The notes under the pieces: model-generated
Databases searched by the model: none
What the model was told of the DNA's origin: nothing
What the model saw: the letters and a program-made list of their open reading frames with translations, nothing else
Made by a program: the position numbers and the translations under genes
Origin: Staphylococcus equorum
GTDB taxonomy: Bacteria; Bacillota; Bacilli; Staphylococcales; Staphylococcaceae
Length of the DNA: 64,000 nt
NCBI RefSeq assembly: GCF_001747895.1
Contig: NZ_LNNB01000008.1
Span: 1-64,000 of the forward strand
Reading direction: 5' to 3'
Shown here: positions 26,920-36,898 of the stretch, piece by piece
Numbering within the stretch: position 1 is the first letter of the stretch
Layout of the letters: every line of letters starts with the position of its first letter

Positions 26920-27966
26920 ATGGAGAATGTAGAAAAATTAAAAATCGGCATTATTGGTTGTGGCGGTATTGCGCAAGGTAGACATATTCCAGCATTTCAA
27001 AATTTAAGTCATCTTGCTGAAATTGTGGCAGTGCAAGACGTCAATCAAACACTAGCAGAAACAGTAGCGGATAGATTCACAATTGGTAAAGTGTTTGAAA
27101 GTTATGAAGCTATGTTTGAAAAGGTTGATGCTGTAGCTATTTGTACGCCGAATAAATTCCATGCAGAAATCAGTATTGCTGCTTTAGAAGCAGGGGTTCA
27201 TGTATTTTGTGAGAAACCAATGGCGATGAATCAAATAGAGAGCGAACAGATGGTTAAAGCTGCTAAGCGTGCTGGCAAATTATTGGCAATAGGCTATCAC
27301 TATCGATTTACGGATGCTGCAATTACCGCAAAAAATGCGGTGGATGAAGGTGTAGTTGGAGATGCACTCGTCACACGTGTACAAGCTTTACGTAGGCGAA
27401 AAGTACCAGGTTGGGGTGTGTTTACGAATAAAACATTGCAAGGTGGCGGCAGCCTAATTGATTATGGATGCCACTTGTTAGATTTGTCATTGTGGTTATT
27501 AAAAGATGTCGAACCCGTTGAAGTGATTGGCAAAACATATAACAGACTAAGTAAAACGCCGAATCAAATCAATGATTGGGGAGAATTTGATCATGAAACG
27601 TTTGATGTAGATGATCATGTCACGAGCTTTATTACTTTTGAAGACCATTCAACGATGCAATTTGAATGTTCTTGGTCAGCAAATATTAAAGAAGATACAA
27701 AGCATATAAGCATTTCAGGGGTAGACGGCGGCTTAAGTTTATATCCTTTTGAAATTTACCAACCAAGGTTTGGCACATTTTTTACAGAACAAGCTGATGC
27801 GGCACATGATGAAGAAATTGCAGCTCAGAGACAAGCGCTTAATTTTGTGAACAGTTGTCTAGGCCATGAAGCGTTAGTCGTGCAACCTGAACAAGCGCAA
27901 AAAATTAATATATTAATAGATGCAATATATCAAAGCAGCACAGAAGGACATAGTATTCGATTGTAA
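26920..27966 (+). CDS. Gfo/Idh/MocA family sugar oxidoreductase (second)
   Basis: A 348-aa paralogue of the enzyme at 25083, with GIIGCGGIAQGRH near the N-terminus, CEKPMAMN and GGGSLIDYGCHLLDLSLW. The changed GxH environment (YGCH instead of IGTH) suggests a different substrate or redox step. ATG 26920 is set by GGGAG at 26905-26909; an upstream TTG has no spacing. Third gene of the operon. Two related dehydrogenases in one operon suggest an oxidation followed by a reduction. Confidence 0.86.
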   Translation: MENVEKLKIGIIGCGGIAQGRHIPAFQNLSHLAEIVAVQDVNQTLAETVADRFTIGKVFESYEAMFEKVDAVAICTPNKFHAEISIAALEAGVHVFCEKPMAMNQIESEQMVKAAKRAGKLLAIGYHYRFTDAAITAKNAVDEGVVGDALVTRVQALRRRKVPGWGVFTNKTLQGGGSLIDYGCHLLDLSLWLLKDVEPVEVIGKTYNRLSKTPNQINDWGEFDHETFDVDDHVTSFITFEDHSTMQFECSWSANIKEDTKHISISGVDGGLSLYPFEIYQPRFGTFFTEQADAAHDEEIAAQRQALNFVNSCLGHEALVVQPEQAQKINILIDAIYQSSTEGHSIRL

Positions 27967-27996
27967 TGTTTTAAAATTTTGAGGAGGGTTTAATTT

Positions 27997-28965
27997 ATGA
28001 AAATTGGTGTGTTCTCAGTATTATTTCAAGATAAAAATTTTGAAGAAATGTTGGACTATGTAGCCGATGCGGGTGTTGACATGATTGAATTAGGTACTGG
28101 AGGTAATCCAGGTAATCAATTTTGCCCTTTAGATGAATTATTAGAAGATGAAAGTAAAAGAGCTGAATATTTAGAGCAAATACATCAACGCGGTTTAGGT
28201 ATTAGTGCTTTTAGCTGTCACAATAATCCAATTTCACCAAATCAAGATCATGCACAAGATGCACATGATACTTTGTTTAAAACAATAAAATTAGCGGCAT
28301 TACTAAATGTGCCAGTGGTTAATACTTTTTCAGGCGTAGCTGGCTCGGATGAAACAGCAAAGTATCCCAATTGGCCAGTAACGCCATGGCCGACAGCCTA
28401 TTCTGAAATATTAGAGTGGCAATGGGAAGAAAAATTAATTCCTTATTGGAAAAAAGCAGCACAATACGCAAAAGAACAAGGTGTCAAAATTGCGATTGAA
28501 CTACATGCAGGCTTTTTAGTACATACACCTTATACGTTGTTGAAATTAAGAGCAGCAACAAATGATGCGATTGGTGCTAACTTAGATCCTAGTCATTTGT
28601 GGTGGCAAGGTATCGATCCAGTTGCAGCAATTAAAATTTTAGGTCGTGAAAATGCCATTCATCATTTTCATGCTAAAGACACATACATTGATCAAGAAAA
28701 TGTAAATATGTATGGTTTAACGGATATGCAACCTTATGGCAATGTACAAACGCGTGCTTGGACGTTTAGAACTGTAGGCTATGGTCATAACCCACAAGTA
28801 TGGGGAGAAATCATTAGCGCATTGAGAATCAATGGCTATGATTATGTCGTAAGTATCGAACATGAAGATCCGATTATGTCGATTGAAGAAGGCTTTACTA
28901 AAGCAGTAAATAATTTGAAATCAGTCAATATAGAAAATCCTGCACCAGATTTATGGTGGACTTAA
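27997..28965 (+). CDS. TIM-barrel sugar isomerase/epimerase (AP endonuclease 2 fold)
   Basis: A 322-aa xylose isomerase-like protein. Likely metal ligands and base residues are visible as Glu in IAIELHAGF, Asp/His in NLDPSHLWW, His in HHFHAKDT and Glu in SIEHEDP. Relatives include IolE, IolI and YcjR, which epimerise or eliminate keto-sugars. Leader GAGGAGGG precedes the ATG 30 nt after the second dehydrogenase. Last gene of the operon; terminator at 28976-29024. Confidence 0.87.
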   Translation: MKIGVFSVLFQDKNFEEMLDYVADAGVDMIELGTGGNPGNQFCPLDELLEDESKRAEYLEQIHQRGLGISAFSCHNNPISPNQDHAQDAHDTLFKTIKLAALLNVPVVNTFSGVAGSDETAKYPNWPVTPWPTAYSEILEWQWEEKLIPYWKKAAQYAKEQGVKIAIELHAGFLVHTPYTLLKLRAATNDAIGANLDPSHLWWQGIDPVAAIKILGRENAIHHFHAKDTYIDQENVNMYGLTDMQPYGNVQTRAWTFRTVGYGHNPQVWGEIISALRINGYDYVVSIEHEDPIMSIEEGFTKAVNNLKSVNIENPAPDLWWT

Positions 28966-28975
28966 AAGTCTATGA

Positions 28976-29024
28976 AGTGAGCTTAGTATGCGAATATAAA
29001 AGCATATACTAAGTTCACTTTTTA
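28976..29024 (+). terminator. Terminator of the sugar-oxidoreductase operon
   Basis: Stem AGTGAGCTTAGTATGC with GCATATACTAAGTTCACT followed by TTTT. Confidence 0.85.
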
Positions 29025-29210
29025 TTTATAAGACAACTTGAATCAAGTCATGATAGGAAAACAGTGTAATTAAAAACTTGAAATTTTCACTAAAAAGAGT
29101 AAAATAATTAGAGTTGTAAATACAAAAAAATCGCGAATGCGTGCACATATACATATTAAATCAGTATTGAATTTTTGAGTCTGTATATTACTAGAAAGGT
29201 GAGGGTGTAG

Positions 29211-29552
29211 TTGCAAAACAAGTTTCTGATTTGTGATGATTGTCAGGGTGTGGATTGTAAATCATTAGAAAAAAAGCTGACGAAATTAGACCCTGAAGCT
29301 GAAATAGAGATTGGCTGTCAGTCCTATTGTGGGCCAGGTAGACGAAAAACATTTGCATTTGTTAATAACCGTCCGCTCGCTGCACTAACAGAAGAAGAAC
29401 TCATGGAGAAAGTAATGAAACAGTTACAAAAACCGAGAGATCCAGAAGAAGAAGAGCGTTTGAGACAGCGTAATGAACTGCGTAAACGCCGTAAAGAAGA
29501 GCAAGATAGAAAACTGAAAGAGAAACTCGCACAGCGAAAAAGTGCGAAATAA
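29211..29552 (+). CDS. DUF1450 family protein with charged tail
   Basis: A 113-aa protein. The first 75 residues are the DUF1450 thioredoxin-like/ferredoxin-like domain with cysteine pattern CDDCQGVDC and CQSYCGPGR, which might bind metal. The last 40 residues are a lysine/arginine/glutamate-rich helix. The TTG start is chosen from AAAGGTGAGG six bases upstream. Function unknown. Confidence 0.75.
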   Translation: MQNKFLICDDCQGVDCKSLEKKLTKLDPEAEIEIGCQSYCGPGRRKTFAFVNNRPLAALTEEELMEKVMKQLQKPRDPEEEERLRQRNELRKRRKEEQDRKLKEKLAQRKSAK

Positions 29553-29596
29553 CATATAGATGTAGTGTTCATAGTGACAATATTTGAAAATGAATC

Positions 29597-29642
29597 GGCA
29601 GTGGTGAGACTTAGGAATTTAAGTTGCACTGCTGTTTTTTTA
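29597..29642 (+). terminator. Terminator after DUF1450 gene
   Basis: Stem GGCAGTG with CACTGCT and a long T-run. Confidence 0.75.
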
Positions 29643-30006
29643 ATTTTTTATGGAAATGCGTGTTGTTTTGGTCCGAGCAATTTATTTAATATATTAGAAT
29701 TATCATGATAAATTTTATAAAGATAGTATTATATTTAGTTCATTTGTTGATAAAAGTAATGAAATGATTTAAAAATACAATTTCTTTATGAAACCACTCA
29801 TAAAATGAGCTAAAAAGGGTAAATACAAATTATGAAGTTAGTGAAACAATTAAATTTTAATGGTTATTTGCACATCGATGTTTAGACAACTATTTATTAA
29901 GACGTGCATAAGATTGTTCAATAACATTGCGAGGCTAACGAGCATAAATATAGAAATCGTATTTTAAAATACGTGATTCATATTTAATATAAGGAGCTGA
30001 AGAAGT
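29643..30006. other. AT-rich gap with a palindrome before the aldo/keto reductase
   Basis: No gene is visible. CGTATTTTAAAATACG (29958-29973) is a perfect 16-bp palindrome 34 bp before the reductase start and could be an operator. The rest is AT-rich. Confidence 0.4.
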
Positions 30007-30942
30007 TTGGTGGAAAAAGTACAATTAGGTAAATCAGATGTTAAAGTATCACCCATTGCTTTAGGAACGAACGCAGTAGGGGGTCATAACTTTTATAATA
30101 ATTTAGATGAAGAACAAGGGAAAGAAACTGTACGTACAGCGATTAGAAATGATATTAATTTATTAGATACGGCGTTTATCTATGGACCTGAACGTTCAGA
30201 AGAACTTGTTGGCGAGACAGTGAAAGAATTTACTAGAGAAGAATTTGCGATAGCTACGAAAGGTGCACATTATTTTGATGAAGACGGAAATGTACAAATC
30301 TCTAATGATCCAGAATTCTTAAAAGAACAAGTGGCACAAAGTTTAAAACGTCTACAATTAGACTATATTGATTTGTATTATATTCATTTTCCAGATGAAT
30401 CAACACCTAAAAATGAAGCCGTTGCAGCTTTAAAAGAATTGAAAGACGAAGGCAAAATCAAAGCCATTGGTGTTTCGAACTTTAGTTTAGAACAATTGAA
30501 AGAAGCGAATAAAGATGGCTACGTGGATGTCGTTCAAATGGAATATAATTTATTGAATCGTAAAAATGAAGCGATTTTAGAATATACTTCAGAAAATGAT
30601 ATTACATTTATTCCATATTTTCCATTAGTATCAGGTCTTTTAGCTGGTAAATATACAGAGAACACGAAGTTTGATGATCTTCGTGCTGAAAATCCAGAGT
30701 TTCAAGGTGAAAGATATCAAGAAAATTTAGAAAAAGTAGATCAACTCAGAGTGATTGCTGATAATCATAGAGTAGATGTAGTACATGTTGTATTAGCGTA
30801 TTATCTTACTAAACCATCATTAGATGTAATCATTCCAGGAGCCAAACGACCAAACCAAGTCGTGGATAATTTAATAACTCTTGATTTTAAATTAACAAAC
30901 GAGGAAATCGAAAAAATAGAACAATTATTTCCAATAGCATAA
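30007..30942 (+). CDS. Aldo/keto reductase
   Basis: A 311-aa NADPH-dependent reductase of the (beta/alpha)8 AKR superfamily. Catalytic residues appear as Asp/Tyr in [19 protein letters not shown] (about residues 52-70), Lys in ATKGAH and His in [21 protein letters not shown] binds the cofactor phosphate. The TTG at 30007 lies 8 nt after AAGGAGC; the next codon is GTG. Monocistronic with terminator 30952-30985. Substrate unknown. Confidence 0.9.
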   Translation: MVEKVQLGKSDVKVSPIALGTNAVGGHNFYNNLDEEQGKETVRTAIRNDINLLDTAFIYGPERSEELVGETVKEFTREEFAIATKGAHYFDEDGNVQISNDPEFLKEQVAQSLKRLQLDYIDLYYIHFPDESTPKNEAVAALKELKDEGKIKAIGVSNFSLEQLKEANKDGYVDVVQMEYNLLNRKNEAILEYTSENDITFIPYFPLVSGLLAGKYTENTKFDDLRAENPEFQGERYQENLEKVDQLRVIADNHRVDVVHVVLAYYLTKPSLDVIIPGAKRPNQVVDNLITLDFKLTNEEIEKIEQLFPIA

Positions 30943-30951
30943 TAATATTAC

Positions 30952-30985
30952 AGTAGATGGACCATGAAGCGTTTATCTACTTTTT
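30952..30985 (+). terminator. Terminator after aldo/keto reductase
   Basis: Stem AGTAGAT with ATCTACT followed by TTTT. Confidence 0.7.
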
Positions 30986-31204
30986 ATATTTATAAACTTT
31001 AAACCTAAAAATATACATAAATAGTATGTTGGAAAAGTACTATTTTTGAGCAAATATTTTAATTTATTAATGTATTTTCATTTATCTGTTTAATAATGAC
31101 ATTATTTAGTGTAGGATTATTAATTAAGTTTACCTAAATAATGAAATGTATAATTATAAAGCTCAACAGATATATTATTAATTTAGTAGTAGAAGGAGAT
31201 TATT

Positions 31205-31747
31205 ATGATCACAGTTTTATTCGGGGGCAGTCGACCAGAGGGGAATACTGCTCATTTAACTAAGGCGGCCATAGCAGGATACGACTACGAATGGATAGAT
31301 TTAACACAATATCAATTAAATCCAGTTAGAGATGTAAGACATGATAATAAGGTAATAGAATCATATAATGATGATTATAAAGAGATTATTGATAAAGTAT
31401 TAGCGAGTGAAACGATTATTATTGCTTCACCGGTATATTGGTATAGTTTATCGGCATCAGTAAAAGCATTTTTCGATCATTGGTCTGAAACATTAATGGA
31501 TCCCAATTATAAAAATTTTAAAGAAGAAATGGCAAAAAAAGATTTTAGATTAATCATCGTTGGTGGCGATTTCCCGAAAGTTAAAGGAAAACCATGTATC
31601 ACTCAAGTGAAGTATAGCTTGGAATTTATTGGTGCAACGTTATCAGGTTATATTATTGGTACTGCTGAAAAGCCAGGTGATATTGAAAAGGACGTTTATG
31701 CATTAAAACGTGCACAAGAATGGCAACAAACATTAGGCGAAAAGTAA
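31205..31747 (+). CDS. NADPH-dependent FMN reductase-like flavoprotein
   Basis: A 180-aa flavodoxin-fold oxidoreductase. The FMN phosphate loop GGSRPEGNTAHL is at residues 7-18 and ASPVYWYSLSASVKAFFDHWS (about 77-97) forms the second flavin loop. It belongs to the NAD(P)H-dependent quinone or azo-type reductases. Leader AGAAGGAGA; terminator follows. The acceptor is unknown. Confidence 0.88.
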   Translation: MITVLFGGSRPEGNTAHLTKAAIAGYDYEWIDLTQYQLNPVRDVRHDNKVIESYNDDYKEIIDKVLASETIIIASPVYWYSLSASVKAFFDHWSETLMDPNYKNFKEEMAKKDFRLIIVGGDFPKVKGKPCITQVKYSLEFIGATLSGYIIGTAEKPGDIEKDVYALKRAQEWQQTLGEK

Positions 31748-31759
31748 ATATATAAAAGA

Positions 31760-31798
31760 TAGTTTGAGCAAATGATTTATGTTGTTCAAACTATTTTT
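31760..31798 (+). terminator. Terminator after flavin reductase
   Basis: Stem ATAGTTTGA with TTCAAACTAT followed by TTTTT. Confidence 0.8.
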
Positions 31799-31882
31799 AA
31801 TCTAGATAGATAAAGTATTTTGAATACTAAAATTATGTTATAATGTAGCTATTATTACCTATCTAAATAGGGGGAGAGCAAC

Positions 31883-32362
31883 ATGCATAAAGTAAGAAAA
31901 GCAACTGCAGAAGATGTTGTCAGCATCAGAGATGTAGCAACAAAAGCGTGGTATAATACGTATTTAAATATTTACGCAGCTAAGACAGTAAATGAATTAT
32001 TGGCTGCTTCATATAATGAACAACATTTACTTAAACGTTTAGAAGATCAATTGTTTTTAGTAGTTGAAGAAGACGAAAATATTATTGGTTTCGCTATATT
32101 TATTTATGGCACTGAATTATTCTTGTCTGCACATTATGTGAGTCCATCATGGCAACATCATGGTTATGGTTCTAATCTATTGTCTGAAGGCATTCGCTAT
32201 TTTAAAGATGATTATAATGAAGTTTATTTAGAAGTAGATAATAAAAATGATGAGGCTATGACATTCTATCAACAAAAAGGTTTTGAAAAAGTACGCTCAT
32301 ACACACATGTAATGTACGGTGAAGCAATGGACTTAGCGTTGTTACGTAAGCCATTAAAATAA
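31883..32362 (+). CDS. GNAT family N-acetyltransferase
   Basis: A 159-aa acetyl-CoA-dependent acetyltransferase. The acetyl-CoA loop appears as VSPSWQHHGYGSNLLSEG (about residues 91-108) with Q/R-x-x-G-x-G/A form, followed by VYLEVDNKNDEAMTFYQQKGFEKV. Leader GGGGAGAG precedes the ATG. Substrate unknown. Lies 35 nt upstream of the HD phosphohydrolase and is probably cotranscribed. Confidence 0.87.
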   Translation: MHKVRKATAEDVVSIRDVATKAWYNTYLNIYAAKTVNELLAASYNEQHLLKRLEDQLFLVVEEDENIIGFAIFIYGTELFLSAHYVSPSWQHHGYGSNLLSEGIRYFKDDYNEVYLEVDNKNDEAMTFYQQKGFEKVRSYTHVMYGEAMDLALLRKPLK

Positions 32363-32397
32363 TCTGCAAAGTATAGGGTATGAACAGGAGGACTACA

Positions 32398-33696
32398 TTG
32401 ACATTTACAACTTATGCTACACAAAAGTTACCTGAAGAAAAAGTTTTTAAAGACCCGATTCATAGGTACATTCATGTCAGAGATCAAGTGGTTTGGGATT
32501 TAATCAAGACGAAAGAATTTCAACGCTTACGTCGTATTAAACAATTAGGCACTTTATATTTATCATTCCATACGGCAGAACATAGTAGATTTGGGCATTC
32601 GCTCGGTGTTTATGAAATTGTACGGAGATTGATTGATGATTCATTTGATGGCCGAGAAGCGTGGAATAATGATGACAGACCGTTAGCATTATGTGCTGCA
32701 TTGTTACATGATTTAGGGCATGGGCCATTTTCACATAGTTTTGAAAAAATATTTAACACGGATCATGAAGCATTTACACAAGCGATTATTACAGGACCAA
32801 CTGAAGTAAATGAAGTATTGAAACGTGTCTCAAATGATTTTCCACAACAGGTTGCAGATGTAATTAATAAAACGCATGAGAATAAATTAGTAATTTCTAT
32901 GATCTCGTCACAAATTGATGCAGATAGAATGGATTATTTACAACGTGATGCTTATTTTACAGGTGTATCATACGGTCAGTTTGATATGGAACGTATTTTA
33001 AGATTAATGCGCCCGTCTAAAGATGAAGTGCTTATTAAAGAAAGTGGTATGCACGCAGTAGAAAACTTTATTATGAGCCGTTACCAAATGTATTGGCAAA
33101 TTTATTTCCACCCAGTAAGTCGAGGTGGGGAAGTATTATTAAATAATTGTTTGAAACGTGCGAAGCAGTTATATGAGGAAGGCTATACATTTAAGATGCA
33201 TCCTACAGATTTCATACCGTTCTTTGAAGAATCCATGACAATTGAACAATACGTAGATTTAGATGAAGCGGTGGTATTGTATTATTTGAAAGCATGGGTG
33301 AAAGAAGATGATGAGATTCTAAGTGATTTATCTCGTCGTTTTATTAATCGCGACTTATTTAAATACATGCCGTTTGACGGTTCGATTATTACAATTACAG
33401 AATTAACCGATTTGTTTATACAAGCAGGTATAGATCCAAATTATTATTTTGTAAGCGAATCGTTCTCGGATTTACCATACGATTATGATAGACCAGGATC
33501 AGATAGACAACCTATTCATTTATTGCGCCGTAATGGTAAAATACGTGAAATTAGTAGTCAGTCATTAATCATTCATAGTATTACTGGTATAAACAGAGAG
33601 GATTATAAATTATATTATCCTAAAGAGTTTATTACTGAAATTGAAGATGAAAATATAAGCAATGCGATTATCAGTATTTTGAATGAATTAAATTAG
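32398..33696 (+). CDS. HD-domain phosphohydrolase (dGTPase-like, YwfO family)
   Basis: A 432-aa metal-dependent phosphohydrolase. The HD motif is complete: His in HSRFGHSLGVYE, the pair in LLHDLGHGPFSH (about residues 112-123) and Asp in QIDADRMDYLQRD. Bacillus and Enterococcus relatives hydrolyse dNTPs. TTG 32398 is taken because AGGAGGACTACA precedes it; the upstream ATG 32380 has no site. Part of a likely operon with the GNAT gene. Confidence 0.88.
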   Translation: MTFTTYATQKLPEEKVFKDPIHRYIHVRDQVVWDLIKTKEFQRLRRIKQLGTLYLSFHTAEHSRFGHSLGVYEIVRRLIDDSFDGREAWNNDDRPLALCAALLHDLGHGPFSHSFEKIFNTDHEAFTQAIITGPTEVNEVLKRVSNDFPQQVADVINKTHENKLVISMISSQIDADRMDYLQRDAYFTGVSYGQFDMERILRLMRPSKDEVLIKESGMHAVENFIMSRYQMYWQIYFHPVSRGGEVLLNNCLKRAKQLYEEGYTFKMHPTDFIPFFEESMTIEQYVDLDEAVVLYYLKAWVKEDDEILSDLSRRFINRDLFKYMPFDGSIITITELTDLFIQAGIDPNYYFVSESFSDLPYDYDRPGSDRQPIHLLRRNGKIREISSQSLIIHSITGINREDYKLYYPKEFITEIEDENISNAIISILNELN

Positions 33697-33854
33697 CGAT
33701 TAACCAATACTAGTAAAGTGTTGGCAATTGAATGATCGTTTTGAATACAATTTTTAAAAAACATTTAAGTATACATGAGGCGTATTGTGGTTTTAAAATA
33801 GAGCTTAGATATTACAAGTAATTATGAAACTTATTTTATGGGAGGTGTTTGCTA

Positions 33855-34367
33855 GTGGCTGAAAGCAAAGGTTTTAAATTTAACATCATTAAGAATGACC
33901 CACTAGATGGACATAAAGGTACGAATATCGGTTCAATCAGTTTAGATAACGTAGCGCCTGTCTTTATCGATGTTCAAAATAAGGAAGCCTTTATTGATAT
34001 TGGTGGTATGCATGCGCGCGCAAGTGTCGAAAAAGGTGTTAAGTGGATAAAAGAAAAAGAAGTCGTTGAAGGTGAAGATGCTAAAGAGTATTGGCTGTGC
34101 TGGGTTACGACTGAACGAGGCGAAAACGGCCCCTACTATGCAGGTGTTACAGGCTGTTATTTAATGGTGAACAAAAGTATTCGTAGAGGATATAAAAGCA
34201 TGCCTGAACATGTCAACATGATGGATAAATCTATGAAACGTCAAATAGAAATTGAACACATCGGTGAAGAAAACAAACAAGTTTTAAAAGATTTTTTGAA
34301 AGCACATGACATTGAGATGTGGAATAATTCTGAACAAGCTTTGCATGACGCATTAGACACTAAGTAA
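33855..34367 (+). CDS. ywhD: YwhD family protein
   Basis: A 170-aa conserved Firmicute protein of unknown function. The characteristic blocks GFKFNIIKNDPLDGHKG (residues 5-21), FIDIGGMHARASVEKGVKW and WVTTERGENGPYYAG are all visible. GTG 33855 is selected since GGGAGG is 9 nt upstream; the in-frame TTG at 33849 is too close. No membrane segment. Confidence 0.87.
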   Translation: MAESKGFKFNIIKNDPLDGHKGTNIGSISLDNVAPVFIDVQNKEAFIDIGGMHARASVEKGVKWIKEKEVVEGEDAKEYWLCWVTTERGENGPYYAGVTGCYLMVNKSIRRGYKSMPEHVNMMDKSMKRQIEIEHIGEENKQVLKDFLKAHDIEMWNNSEQALHDALDTK

Positions 34368-34412
34368 ATTTAATGTAAGTAACATCTAAGACATTTTGGT
34401 TTTAGATAAAGT

Positions 34413-34446
34413 AGACAGCCGAATTGTTTGAATTCTGGCTGTTTTT
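34413..34446 (+). terminator. Terminator after ywhD
   Basis: Stem ACAGCC-GAATT with AATTC-TGGCTGT followed by TTTTT. Confidence 0.82.
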
Positions 34447-34655
34447 ATTATGTAAAAGCAACTGAATTGTAAGTGTTGCATGTAAAATCTAATCAGTTGT
34501 TTTTATATTACTGCTGACTTCGGCATGTGAAAAGAAATTTCATATTTTCAATTAGTATGAAATTAACGTTTTGAAAATTGTTTTCGCAACTGTATTGCTA
34601 TTTCAAGTATGCTATAATTGTTTGTATTATTTTAAAGATTAGGGTGAAACGCACA

Positions 34656-35069
34656 TTGGAAAACAATGTTAATATCCAGACGAAACAAATTGTTAAACAA
34701 TTTGATAATAAAGAGAAATTTTCGCAAAAGACACAAGGATCTTGGCAAAAACGCAATGCTGAATTTATCCGATATCAAGAAGAAATTAATGATGTTATTG
34801 TAAATGTGACGGTGAAAATTGAGGAATCAGGTGTCAAAATCATTCGCAACGGTGAAATTAAAATGATTCTTCATTTCGTTGAAGGTGAAGATACGATTAC
34901 TTTATATGAAATTAGTGGCGGACGCATCCCACTAACAGTACGCACACATTCCATTTTACATTTTGTTACGCCTGATGGTGGCAAATTGAAAGTACATTAT
35001 GATTTAATTCAAGATGAAGAGAAAATGGGATCTTATCAATATGAAATTACTTATAAGGAGACACCATAA
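34656..35069 (+). CDS. DUF1934 (YwiB) family protein
   Basis: A 137-aa calycin-like beta-barrel protein. It starts at TTG 34656, 8 nt after AGGGTGA; the longer open frame upstream lacks a ribosome site and would add an implausible hydrophobic leader. Visible DUF1934 features are [16 protein letters not shown] and a late [20 protein letters not shown]. The stop overlaps argS by one base, the same neighbour as in Bacillus (ywiB-argS). Role unknown. Confidence 0.85.
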   Translation: MENNVNIQTKQIVKQFDNKEKFSQKTQGSWQKRNAEFIRYQEEINDVIVNVTVKIEESGVKIIRNGEIKMILHFVEGEDTITLYEISGGRIPLTVRTHSILHFVTPDGGKLKVHYDLIQDEEKMGSYQYEITYKETP

Positions 35070-36736
35070 TGAACATAATTGATCAAGTCAAACAAACGTT
35101 GGTTGAAGAAATTAAAAACAGTATTCAACAAGCACAACTTGCTGATACAACTGAAATTCCAGAAATCAAAATAGAAATTCCTAAAGATAAAAGTAACGGT
35201 GACTATTCAACAAATATTGCAATGGTCTTAACAAAAATAGCAAAACGTAATCCACGTGAAATCGCACAAGCTATTGTAGATAATTTAGATACAACAAAAG
35301 CTAAAGTAGAAAAAGTAGCTATCGCAGGACCTGGATTTATTAATTTTTATTTAGACAATTCGTACTTAACTGCAATCATTTCTGAAGCAATGGATAAAGG
35401 TGACAAATTTGGCCATACTGAAGAAGCTAATGGTAAAAGTATCTTAGTAGAGTATGTTTCTGCAAATCCAACAGGTGACCTACATATTGGACATGCGCGT
35501 AATGCAGCAGTTGGAGATACATTGTCAAATATCTTAGAAGCAGCAGGCTATCAAGTAACAAGAGAATACTATATCAACGATGCTGGTAATCAGATTACGA
35601 ATTTGGCGCGCTCCATTGAAGCACGTTATTTTGAAGCGCTTGGTGATGATTCTTTTGAAATGCCAGAGGGTGGATACCACGGTAAGGATATCATTAATAT
35701 CGGTAAAGATTTAGCTGATAAACAACCTGAGTTAAAAGACCTTTCAGAGGACGAACGTATAAAAACATTCAGACAACTCGGTGTCGATTATGAAATGGAA
35801 AAATTAAGAACAGACCTGTCTGATTTCAATACGCACTTTGACAGTTGGTTTAGTGAAACATCTTTATACGAAAAAGGCGAAATTAAAAAAGTGTTAGATA
35901 AAATGACAGAACTTGGCTATACGTATGAACAAGATGGTGCAACGTGGTTACGTACGACTGATTTCAAAGATGATAAAGATAGAGTATTAATCAAGAAAGA
36001 CGGCAACTACACGTACTTCTTGCCAGATATCGCTTATCATTTTGATAAAATCGAACGTGGCAACGATGTATTAATCAACTTATTTGGCGCTGATCATCAC
36101 GGTTATATCAATCGTTTGAAAGCATCGTTAGAAACATTCGGTGTAGAAAATGACCGCCTTGAAATCCAAATTATGCAAATGGTTCGATTAATGCAAGATG
36201 GACAAGAAGTGAAAATGAGTAAACGTACAGGTAATGCAATTACGTTACGTGAAATTATGGATGAAGTTGGCGTAGATGCTGCGCGTTATTTCTTAACAAT
36301 GCGTAGTCCGGATACACATTTTGACTTTGATATGGAACTTGCGAAACAAGAATCTCAAGATAATCCAGTGTATTATGCACAGTATGCACATGCACGTATT
36401 TGTTCGATTTTGAAACAAGCTGAAGAAAGAGGCATTAAACCTTCAAAAGAAGCGGATTATTCATATATCACAAATGCAAAAGCAATCGATTTATTGAAAA
36501 AAGTAGCCGAATTCGAAACAATGATTGAAAGCTCAGCAGTTCAAAGAGCACCTCATAGAATTACGAATTATATTCAAGAGTTAGCTTCTCACTTCCATAA
36601 ATTCTATAATGCGGAAAAAGTATTAACAGATGATGTTGAAAAGACAACAGCGTTAATCGCGCTTATTAATGCAGTCAAAATCACAATGCATAATGCATTA
36701 GATTTAGTCGGTGTTAATGCACCAGAATCTATGTAA
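35069..36736 (+). CDS. argS: Arginyl-tRNA synthetase
   Basis: Class I aminoacyl-tRNA synthetase charging tRNA-Arg. The 555-aa protein shows the N-terminal additional domain, the HIGH motif in [15 protein letters not shown] (about residues 131-145), the KMSKS-like [10 protein letters not shown] and a DALR anticodon-binding C-terminus (AHARICSIL). Translationally coupled to the DUF1934 gene by a one-base overlap. A terminator follows. Confidence 0.96.
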   Translation: MNIIDQVKQTLVEEIKNSIQQAQLADTTEIPEIKIEIPKDKSNGDYSTNIAMVLTKIAKRNPREIAQAIVDNLDTTKAKVEKVAIAGPGFINFYLDNSYLTAIISEAMDKGDKFGHTEEANGKSILVEYVSANPTGDLHIGHARNAAVGDTLSNILEAAGYQVTREYYINDAGNQITNLARSIEARYFEALGDDSFEMPEGGYHGKDIINIGKDLADKQPELKDLSEDERIKTFRQLGVDYEMEKLRTDLSDFNTHFDSWFSETSLYEKGEIKKVLDKMTELGYTYEQDGATWLRTTDFKDDKDRVLIKKDGNYTYFLPDIAYHFDKIERGNDVLINLFGADHHGYINRLKASLETFGVENDRLEIQIMQMVRLMQDGQEVKMSKRTGNAITLREIMDEVGVDAARYFLTMRSPDTHFDFDMELAKQESQDNPVYYAQYAHARICSILKQAEERGIKPSKEADYSYITNAKAIDLLKKVAEFETMIESSAVQRAPHRITNYIQELASHFHKFYNAEKVLTDDVEKTTALIALINAVKITMHNALDLVGVNAPESM

Positions 36737-36769
36737 GTAAAAGTCTAAAGTGATAAGATTTGATTAACG

Positions 36770-36846
36770 AGAGTGAGTAATCGATTTGTATGGATCAGAT
36801 AGTGTAACAACTTATCCAATAACAAATCGTTGCTCGCTCTTTTTTT
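36770..36846 (+). terminator. Terminator after argS
   Basis: Imperfect long stem AGAGTGAGTAATCGATTTGT with ACAAATCGTTGCTCGCTCT and seven T residues, with a 38-nt loop. Confidence 0.8.
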
Positions 36847-36898
36847 ATAAATGAACTACGAGCAATTACAAAACTTAAAATTGAAGAGAGGTGGATAT

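Noticed and set aside
34578..34655. Upstream extension of the DUF1934 gene
   Set aside because: The extension is hydrophobic, not family-like, and lacks a ribosome site; TTG 34656 has one.
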